Source: an uncultured Sinobacteraceae bacterium (GTDB taxonomy: Bacteria > Pseudomonadota > Gammaproteobacteria > Steroidobacterales > Steroidobacteraceae). Taken from it: a stretch of 64,000 bases of DNA. Below the pieces are notes generated by a model. The model did not search any database, was not told the origin of the DNA, and saw only the letters and a program-made list of their open reading frames with translations. Location: NCBI GenBank assembly GCA_937902995.1, contig CALEKY010000142.1, positions 3,025-67,024 of the forward strand. The letters run 5' to 3'. Below, in pieces: positions 58,588-64,000 of the stretch. A program made the translations under genes and the position numbers. The stretch's first letter is position 1. Each line of letters opens with the position of its first letter.

Positions 58588-59676
58588 ATGACCGATCATT
58601 CCGCATGGACGATTCTCGTGACCGGGGGCGCCGGATTCATTGGCTCTGCGCTCATACGCTTTTTGATCCGAGAAACCGACGCGTTCGTCGTCAACGTCGA
58701 CAAGCTGACGTACGCAGGGAATCTCGAGTCGCTTGCGCCCATCGCCGGCTCGCCGCGCTACGCCTTCGAGCGCGTGGATATTTGCGACCGCCAAGCCTTG
58801 CACCGGGTGTTCCAACGCTATTCGCCATCCGCTGTGATGCACCTTGCTGCGGAAAGCCATGTCGACCGGTCGATCGATGCACCGGACGATTTTCTGCAAA
58901 CGAATCTCATCGGAACGTTCCATCTGCTTGAAGCATCGCTAGCGTACTGGCGCGAGCTAACCCCCGATCTAGCGACGCGTTTCCGGTTCCTGCACGTGTC
59001 CACGGACGAGGTCTACGGTGACTTGGGGGACTCAGGCGGCCTTTTCACAGAGACGACGCGCTATGCACCAAGCTCGCCGTACGCCGCGACGAAGGCGGGC
59101 TCGGATCACCTTGTCCGCGCGTGGGGCCGCACGTTCGGGTTACCGATCCTCGTTACGAACTGCTCGAACAACTATGGGCCGTACCAATTCCCCGAAAAAC
59201 TCATCCCGCACATGGTCCTGAACGCGCTAGCGCACAAGCCGCTACCGGTGTACGGAGACGGCCGACAGATTCGCGACTGGCTGTATGTGGATGACCATGC
59301 ACGCGCGCTCTGGACGGTTCTACGCCAGGGCAAGGTCGGCGAGACTTACAACATCGGCGGACACAACGAGCAGCGCAACATCGACGTCGTCAAAACGATC
59401 TGCGCGACGCTCGCCAAGCTGAGACCCTCGGCGGCACCTGCAGGCGGGTTCGAGAGCCTGATCACGTTCGTTGCCGATCGGCCTGGACACGACACTCGAT
59501 ACGCGATCGACGCATCCAAGATCGCCCGCGAGCTTGGTTGGCGTCCGCAAGAGACCTTCGCAACCGGAATCGAGAAAACCGTCCGTTGGTACTTGGACAA
59601 CGAGACATGGTGGCGACGTGTACTCGATGGAAGCTACCGACTCGAGCGCATCGGCACAGCGGGAGTTGCCAAATGA
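58588..59676 (+). CDS. rfbB: dTDP-glucose 4,6-dehydratase
   Basis: A 362-residue short-chain dehydratase. NAD-binding TGGAGFIGSALIR is at the N-terminus; DKLTYAGNLESL, ESHVDRSIDAPDDF and STDEVYGDLG follow, with YAATKAGSDHLV providing the catalytic Tyr-x-x-x-Lys. ATG 58588 gives the usual start; the frame is open upstream but not needed. It catalyses the second step of dTDP-L-rhamnose synthesis. It is first in the rfbBACD cluster and overlaps rfbA by ATGA. Confidence 0.95.
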   Translation: MTDHSAWTILVTGGAGFIGSALIRFLIRETDAFVVNVDKLTYAGNLESLAPIAGSPRYAFERVDICDRQALHRVFQRYSPSAVMHLAAESHVDRSIDAPDDFLQTNLIGTFHLLEASLAYWRELTPDLATRFRFLHVSTDEVYGDLGDSGGLFTETTRYAPSSPYAATKAGSDHLVRAWGRTFGLPILVTNCSNNYGPYQFPEKLIPHMVLNALAHKPLPVYGDGRQIRDWLYVDDHARALWTVLRQGKVGETYNIGGHNEQRNIDVVKTICATLAKLRPSAAPAGGFESLITFVADRPGHDTRYAIDASKIARELGWRPQETFATGIEKTVRWYLDNETWWRRVLDGSYRLERIGTAGVAK

Positions 59677-60551
59677 ACCGCAAAGGCATCATTTTGGCGG
59701 GCGGCTCGGGAACGCGGCTGCATCCGATCACCCTCGGCGTTTGCAAGCAGCTGCTCCCCGTCTACGACAAGCCGCTCATCTACTACCCCCTGACGACTTT
59801 GATGCTCGCGGGGATTCGCGAAGTACTCATCATTTCGACGCCGCAGGATACGCCCCGCTTCGAGCAAATCCTGGGCGACGGCAGCCACTGGGGGATGAAC
59901 TTCAGCTACACCGTGCAACCGTCGCCCGACGGATTGGCACAAGCCTTCATCCTTGGGGAATCCTTCATCGCGGGTTCGCCCAGCGCGCTCATCCTTGGCG
60001 ACAACCTGTTCTTCGGTAGCGGATTGAGTGGACAGCTCCAAGCAGCAGCTGCGTGCGAAGAAGGTGCCACGGTATTCGCTTACCCTGTCAGCAACCCTGA
60101 GGCCTTCGGTGTCGTGACCTTCGACGAGGCAGGACGCGCCATTTCGATCGAAGAGAAACCCAAGAATCCGAAGAGCCGATTTGCCGTTACTGGTTTGTAT
60201 TTCTACGACCGTGATGTCGTGGATATCGCAAAATCGATCCGGCCTTCGGCGCGAGGCGAGCTCGAAATCACAGATGTCAACGCGACCTATCTGACTCGCG
60301 GCACGCTGAATGTGCAACGGATGCAACGCGGCATGGCGTGGCTCGATACGGGAACTCATGATTCGCTGCTCGAAGCAGCACACTTCATTCAGACGCTCGA
60401 GAAGCGCCAGGGACTCAAAGTCGGTTGCCCAGAGGAAGTCGCTTGGCGAATGGGATGGATCTCAGACGAGCAACTCGCACGGTTGGCGGCACCGCTGATG
60501 AAGAGCGGGTATGGCGCATACCTGATGAACTTGATCGAGTCTCGCCCGTGA
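59673..60551 (+). CDS. rfbA: Glucose-1-phosphate thymidylyltransferase
   Basis: A 292-residue nucleotidyltransferase starting MNRKGIILAGGSGTRLHPIT, with YDKPLIYYPLTTLMLAGI, LGDNLFFG, EEKPKNPKS and WLDTGTHDSLLEA. ATG 59673 overlaps the rfbB stop. It makes dTDP-glucose from glucose-1-phosphate and dTTP, the first step to dTDP-rhamnose, and overlaps rfbC by GTGA. Confidence 0.95.
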   Translation: MNRKGIILAGGSGTRLHPITLGVCKQLLPVYDKPLIYYPLTTLMLAGIREVLIISTPQDTPRFEQILGDGSHWGMNFSYTVQPSPDGLAQAFILGESFIAGSPSALILGDNLFFGSGLSGQLQAAAACEEGATVFAYPVSNPEAFGVVTFDEAGRAISIEEKPKNPKSRFAVTGLYFYDRDVVDIAKSIRPSARGELEITDVNATYLTRGTLNVQRMQRGMAWLDTGTHDSLLEAAHFIQTLEKRQGLKVGCPEEVAWRMGWISDEQLARLAAPLMKSGYGAYLMNLIESRP

Positions 60552-61090
60552 AGGTCATTCAAACGCACCTCCCAGGCGTGTGCATCATCGAGCCCAGAGT
60601 GCACGGCGACGCGCGCGGCTTCTTCATTGAAACGTTCCAAGCCGAGCGTTATCGCCAGAGCGCAGGCATCACGCTACCGTTCGTGCAGGACAACCATTCC
60701 CGATCGGCATGCGGCGTGTTGCGCGGCCTGCATGCACAGAATCCGCATCCCCAGGGGAAACTGGTCCGCGTATCTCGCGGTGCCGTTTTCGATGTCGCCG
60801 TCGACATCGATCCTCGCTCCCCGACATTCGGTCGATGGGTGGGCGTGGAGCTTTCCGACGAAAACCATCGGCAGCTCTGGATTCCGCCCGGTTATGCGCA
60901 CGGGTTCCAAGTGATCTCCGAGTACGCCGATTTCGAATACAAGTGCACGGACTACTACTATCCGGAAGCCGAGATCGGCGTTATTTGGAACGATCCGGAA
61001 TTGGCGATCCCCTGGCCGATTCCCGATCCGAAGCTTTCGGCGAAAGATCTGCGGCTGCCGACGCTGGCGCAAATTCGAGCGCGCGCATGA
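60548..61090 (+). CDS. rfbC: dTDP-4-dehydrorhamnose 3,5-epimerase
   Basis: A 180-residue cupin-fold epimerase, GTG start 60548 (VKVIQTHLPGV). Motifs are ARGFFIETFQAERY, VQDNHSRSACGVLRGLHAQ (catalytic His in RGLH), FDVAVDIDPRSPTFGRWVG and WIPPGYAHGF, with substrate-contacting KCTDYYYPEAE and IWNDPELAIPWP. It is third in the pathway, coupled to rfbA upstream and rfbD downstream by 4-base overlaps. Confidence 0.95.
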   Translation: MKVIQTHLPGVCIIEPRVHGDARGFFIETFQAERYRQSAGITLPFVQDNHSRSACGVLRGLHAQNPHPQGKLVRVSRGAVFDVAVDIDPRSPTFGRWVGVELSDENHRQLWIPPGYAHGFQVISEYADFEYKCTDYYYPEAEIGVIWNDPELAIPWPIPDPKLSAKDLRLPTLAQIRARA

Positions 61091-61968
61091 ACGTCGTCGT
61101 CCTCGGCTCTAACGGCCAACTTGCATCACACTTGAAGCAACTTCTGCCGCAGGCTCGCTTCCTGGGCCGCTTAGATGTCGACTTGGCGGATGCGCGCGCT
61201 TTGGAGCAAGCACTCCTGAGCGCACAGCCTTCGCACATCGTGAATGCAGCGGCCTACACCATGGTCGATCGCGCGGAGGACGAACCGGCGCTTGCATGGG
61301 CGGTGAACGCGGCCGCTCCAGCAGTGATGGCACGGATTGCAAACACCCTGGGCATACCGCTCGTCCACGTTTCAACCGATTACGTCTTCGACGGTCGAAA
61401 ACCCTCGGCATGGTGCGTCGACGATCCAGTCAATCCACTCAACACGTACGGCCGCACGAAACTTGCTGGCGAGCTCGCGGTTCGATCCCTCTGTCACCGT
61501 TATTGGATTCTGCGTACGAGCTGGATTTTCAGCGAATTCGGTTCGAACTTCGTCAAGACGATGCTCCGGCTTGCTCGCGAGAAGCGGCAGCTTCGGGTCG
61601 TCGACGACCAGCGCGGTCGCCCTACGTACGCCGCTGATTTGGCTGAGCTCATCCGCTGTTTGATTTCCGAAGACGTACCGGATGATGCCCGCCGCTATGG
61701 CGTTCACCATGCTTGCGGCGGACGCGCAGTCTCCTGGCGCGAGTTCGCGCAGGTCATCGTCGACCAAGCCTTCGAGAGCGGGCTTCTGCAGCAGCGTGTC
61801 GATGTCGTCCCAATCCGGACCGCAGAATTCCCCACGAGGGCGCAGCGGCCCTCGAACTCGGTCCTACAGCCCACATCCCCCCTGGCGGACCGTGAGAGGG
61901 AAATTAGCTTCGACTGGGAAGTCGGGCTTTCTCGAGTCCTGGCCCACTTACAGAAGGCCGAAGGCTGA
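61087..61968 (+). CDS. rfbD: dTDP-4-dehydrorhamnose reductase
   Basis: A 293-residue NAD(P)H reductase starting MNVVVLGSNGQLASHL, with VNAAAYTMVDRAEDEP, HVSTDYVFDG and YGRTKLAGE (Tyr-x-x-x-Lys). It performs the last step of dTDP-L-rhamnose formation. ATG 61087 overlaps the rfbC stop. The C-terminal RPSNSVLQPTSPLADREREI region is near the normal end of the family. Confidence 0.94.
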   Translation: MNVVVLGSNGQLASHLKQLLPQARFLGRLDVDLADARALEQALLSAQPSHIVNAAAYTMVDRAEDEPALAWAVNAAAPAVMARIANTLGIPLVHVSTDYVFDGRKPSAWCVDDPVNPLNTYGRTKLAGELAVRSLCHRYWILRTSWIFSEFGSNFVKTMLRLAREKRQLRVVDDQRGRPTYAADLAELIRCLISEDVPDDARRYGVHHACGGRAVSWREFAQVIVDQAFESGLLQQRVDVVPIRTAEFPTRAQRPSNSVLQPTSPLADREREISFDWEVGLSRVLAHLQKAEG

Positions 61969-61980
61969 GCGCACAGAAAG

Positions 61981-62009
61981 AGTCGCCGTTGTCCATGACC
62001 CTGGCGACT
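61981..62009 (+). terminator. Weak terminator-like hairpin after rfbD
   Basis: AGTCGCC (61981-61987) pairs with GGCGACT (62003-62009) across a 15-base loop and is followed by TCCTAATT. The T run is poor and the loop long, so termination here is uncertain. Confidence 0.3.
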
Positions 62010-62015
62010 TCCTAA

Positions 62016-62045
62016 TTGACAATCATTCTCATTACGTTCTACCTT
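62016..62045 (+). promoter_or_regulatory. bfd promoter with overlapping Fur box
   Basis: A perfect -35 TTGACA (62016-62021) is followed 18 bases later by TACCTT (62040-62045), a moderate -10. TGACAATCATTCTCA (62017-62031) matches 12 of 14 informative positions of the 7-1-7 Fur consensus TGATAATnATTATCA and overlaps the -35. Fur-Fe(II) would block transcription when iron is plentiful. The start codon of bfd is at 62081. Confidence 0.8.
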
Positions 62046-62080
62046 ACGGCTCATCGTCGAAACCTGCCTTCGGTCCGACC

Positions 62081-62272
62081 ATGTACGTTTGCGTATGTAG
62101 AGCGATTAGCGATCGACAAATCCGCGAGGTCGTAGACCGCGGTGCAAGGTCGCTTTGCGAAGTGCAGGCCTATTTGCCGGTCGCAAGTTGCTGCGGCTGC
62201 TGCGAAGACACGGCTCGCGAGATCATCGACAACCACAACGTCTCGCAGCCCCGGCAGTCCTCTCCGAACTAA
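62081..62272 (+). CDS. bfd: Bacterioferritin-associated ferredoxin
   Basis: A 63-residue [2Fe-2S] protein beginning MYVCVCRAISDRQIREVV, with a C-terminal Cys pair in SCCGCCEDTAREII: the CxC...CxxC ligand set of Bfd. It reduces bacterioferritin to release iron during starvation, which fits the Fur-controlled promoter directly upstream. The frame is open upstream to 61682, but ATG 62081 gives the normal Bfd length. The bacterioferritin gene follows 97 bases later. Confidence 0.9.
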   Translation: MYVCVCRAISDRQIREVVDRGARSLCEVQAYLPVASCCGCCEDTAREIIDNHNVSQPRQSSPN

Positions 62273-62369
62273 ATCCCCCGCGGCCTAGCCCGCTGCCCCT
62301 GAGTTCCGGGTTGCGCCCGTCAGCGCCCTGACCGAAGATCGCGAGCCTCGTCCGAACAGGAGTGCTCGC

Positions 62370-62840
62370 ATGCAGGGTGATCCGAAAATCATTCGCCATC
62401 TAAACGCCGCGCTCAAGAACGAGCTCACGGCAATCAATCAGTACTTCCTGCACGCGCGCATGTTCGACAACTGGGGACTGAAGCGCCTCGGCGAGCGCAC
62501 GCGCGAGGAATCGATCGATGAAATGAAGCATGCGGATCGCCTCATCCAACGCATTCTCTTCCTCGAAGGGCTGCCGAATCTCCAGGACCTCGGCAAGCTC
62601 CTCATCGGCGAGGACGTGAAAGAGGCGCTCGAGTGCGACCTGAAGCTCGAGATGCAAGCGCTCCCTGACTTGCGTGCCGCGATTGCCGATTGCGAAGCGC
62701 TCGGCGACTACGTGTCGCGCGAAATCTTCGAGGACATCCTCGAATCAGAAGAAGAGCACATCGATTGGATCGAGACTCAGCTCGACCTGATCAAGCGCAT
62801 CGGAATCGAGAACTACTGCCAGCTACAAGCCAAGGATTGA
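62370..62840 (+). CDS. bfr: Bacterioferritin
   Basis: A 156-residue ferritin-like subunit. The start MQGDPKIIRHLNAALKNELTAINQYFLH carries ferroxidase Glu18. The axial haem Met is in SIDEMKHADR (Met52), and later ferroxidase residues are in DILESEEEHIDW. It forms a 24-subunit haem-containing iron store in the cytoplasm and partners with Bfd. Its stop lies 4 bases from the end of the convergent lipoprotein gene, with no terminator between. Confidence 0.95.
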   Translation: MQGDPKIIRHLNAALKNELTAINQYFLHARMFDNWGLKRLGERTREESIDEMKHADRLIQRILFLEGLPNLQDLGKLLIGEDVKEALECDLKLEMQALPDLRAAIADCEALGDYVSREIFEDILESEEEHIDWIETQLDLIKRIGIENYCQLQAKD

Positions 62841-62844
62841 CGCT

Positions 62845-63537
62845 TCAGCCGATCTGCTTGCTCACCGTGGCCGAGGGCACGCTTCGCACGCCTGCCGTGT
62901 TCTCCGACTGCACGGCGAAGTACCACGTCCCGCTGGTCAAGTTCTCGACTAGATAGGTCGTCACCGACGGGTTCCGGATCGTAATGGTCTGGTTGAGCTG
63001 CGTCGGCGATTGGCCGTAGACGATGACGAACCCGGCCAGATCCGTCAGCGCAGAGCCGTCCGAGTTCTGCGTCGGCGGTGTCCACGAAAGCGTGGCCGCG
63101 CCGTTCGCCACCGCGACGACCGTGACCGTGAACGGCCCCAGCTGCGCCTGCGCGTTGCCGTCCGTAGCCGTCAGCGTAATGGTGTACGACCCGATATCGG
63201 CGATCGTCGGCGTGCCCGAGAGCCTGCCTGTGCGAGAGTCGAGCGTGAGCCAGCCCGGCAGGTTGGTCGCGGTGAACGTCAACGTGGCGCCTGTACTGCT
63301 GGAGGCGAGCGGTTGAAAGCTATAAGGCCGATCGACGCTGACGGTCGGCTGCGGCGTACCGCTGATGGTTACGGTTCCATTGCCCGGCCCGGGATTCGTC
63401 CCGGGGTTGGCATTGCCTGGCGGAGGGTTGATCCCCGAGCTTTCGCCGTCGCTGCCGCCGCCACCGCCGCAACCCACCATCAAACTCGCGGCCAGAATTA
63501 GAACACCGAACTTCTCGATCAGTGGTTTCAGCGGCAT
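62845..63537 (-). CDS. Lipoprotein with Ig-like and fibronectin type III domains
   Basis: A 230-residue lipoprotein with lipobox SLMVGC followed by a poly-Gly stretch and a Pro/Gly/Asn linker (about residues 24-52). A putative Ig domain (YSFQPLASSSTGATLTFTATNLPGWLTLDSRTGRLSGTPT) is of the cadherin-like kind. A fibronectin type III domain (ATLSWTPPTQNSDGSALTDL to AVQSENTAGVRS) completes it. It is surface or periplasmic and probably adhesive. It is read toward bfr. No link to the XrtA system is visible. Confidence 0.85.
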   Translation of the reverse strand: MPLKPLIEKFGVLILAASLMVGCGGGGGSDGESSGINPPPGNANPGTNPGPGNGTVTISGTPQPTVSVDRPYSFQPLASSSTGATLTFTATNLPGWLTLDSRTGRLSGTPTIADIGSYTITLTATDGNAQAQLGPFTVTVVAVANGAATLSWTPPTQNSDGSALTDLAGFVIVYGQSPTQLNQTITIRNPSVTTYLVENLTSGTWYFAVQSENTAGVRSVPSATVSKQIG

Positions 63538-63946
63538 GGGATCGTCGACACTCCGAAGCTGGTAACCCTGCGGGCACTGCCGCGGACGGGTTCAAATGGA
63601 ATGCCAAACAATCGGAGTTGTAGAAGATTCAACGAGCTAGGGCTCGAGCTCGCAATCGATTCGAGGACGCCTTGTCGCTTGACTGCAACAGCCAGCAGCG
63701 AAGGAGCGTTGCCCTTAAGGCGTAAGCAGATGATTTGACGAAGGAAAAATGCTGTCGCTGCTTACCGACGGGCAGGTCAAAGATCGCCCTCATACAGTCA
63801 GACATTACGTTGGTTGGAGTTTGGGCGTCCCTACGGGATTGCTGGTCTAGCCCTTCGGGCTCGACCCCTCCGAGCCCCGCGCAAGCGCCGACGAACCTGT
63901 CGAAACCCCTGCTCCGGATTCTCATCCAGTGACCGTCATTCAGAGT
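63538..63946. other. Intergenic region between lipoprotein gene and tRNA-Glu, with a tRNA 3'-end-like repeat
   Basis: No plausible gene. At 63824-63840 GGCGTCCCTACGGGATT repeats, with one substitution and one missing G, the 18 bases GGCGTCCCCACGGGGATT at 63948-63965, which are the 3' end of the tRNA-Glu. A small stem AGCCC-TTCG-GGGCT-like hairpin lies near 63850-63862. No terminator with T run was found for the tRNA. Confidence 0.5.
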
Positions 63947-64000
63947 TGGCGTCCCCACGGGGATTCGAACCCCGGTTACCGCCGTGAAAGGGCGATGTCC
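63947..64000 (-). tRNA. tRNA-Glu (TTC), 3' part; 5' part beyond the window
   Basis: Read on the minus strand the sequence ends with encoded CCA. The T-arm is CCGGGGTTCGAATCCCCG and the anticodon arm CGCCCTTTCACGGCG places TTC in the loop: glutamate. The D-arm and 5' acceptor strand lie outside the window. Confidence 0.92.

Noticed and set aside
1..64000. CRISPR arrays, insertion sequences, transposases, integrases, prophage genes
   Set aside because: Looked for throughout; no regular repeat-spacer pattern and no protein with transposase, integrase or phage motifs was found.

Overview
The window is a GC-rich proteobacterial chromosome segment and is almost entirely one exopolysaccharide (EPS) / PEP-CTERM protein-sorting locus of the exosortase A (XrtA) type. 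The organism is probably a gammaproteobacterium. The left edge carries glrK, a qseG-like lipoprotein gene and glrR in the enterobacterial order. The XrtA gene set resembles those of floc- or biofilm-forming environmental bacteria. The exact genus cannot be read from the sequence.

Layout. 1-3.1 kb: sensor kinase, lipoprotein and sigma-54 activator (GlrK/QseG/GlrR type), ended by a strong terminator. 3.2-4.2 kb: an orphan PEP-CTERM tail (gene remnant), then an intact PEP-CTERM protein gene read leftwards from a good -24/-12 sigma-54 promoter. 4.5-7.3 kb: acyl carrier protein (ACP), AMP-forming ligase and NAD-synthase-like enzyme on the plus strand. 7.3-10.7 kb: SGNH-like protein, hexapeptide acyltransferase and asparagine-synthase-like amidotransferase on the minus strand. 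11.0-20.2 kb: a plus-strand run of a lipoprotein paralogue of the SGNH-like protein, XrtA-associated AMP ligase, PLP decarboxylase, Asp/Glu racemase-like protein, divergent asparagine-synthase-like protein, Wzx-like flippase and Wzy/WaaL-like ligase. 20.4-25.1 kb: a perfect CRP-type palindrome, two twin-arginine-exported proteins, a DegT-like protein and a GNAT protein. 25.1-30.2 kb (minus): glycosyltransferase, TPR protein, XrtA-associated hydrolases 1 and 2, a second ACP and a GT2 enzyme. 30.4-33.5 kb (plus): another amidotransferase lacking the N-terminal Cys, and a third Tat-exported protein. 33.6-58.3 kb (minus): the XrtA core, read from the priming sugar transferase through prsK, prsR, xrtA, prsT, export protein, chain-length protein, tyrosine kinase, outer-membrane protein, deacetylase, FemAB, two amidotransferases and three glycosyltransferases to a second deacetylase. 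58.6-62.0 kb: rfbBACD for dTDP-L-rhamnose. 62.0-62.8 kb: Fur-box-controlled bfd, then bfr. 62.8-64.0 kb: a lipoprotein and the 3' part of a tRNA-Glu.

How it fits together. The TIGR03013-type transferase should prime a lipid-linked glycan. The glycosyltransferases and dTDP-rhamnose build the repeat. The flippase, polymerase/ligase, Wzz-like protein, autokinase, export protein and outer-membrane protein move and polymerise it. Deacetylases, FemAB/GNAT proteins, ACP/AMP-ligase pairs and five asparagine-synthase-like enzymes plus a NAD-synthase-like enzyme suggest heavy acyl, amide or aminoacyl decoration. XrtA sorts PEP-CTERM proteins, and PrsK/PrsR with sigma-54 couples their expression to the locus.

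The least explained parts are the paired SGNH-like proteins, the three Tat-exported proteins, the ACP-ligase-NadE-like module, and the two asparagine-synthase homologues without the usual catalytic N-terminal cysteine.
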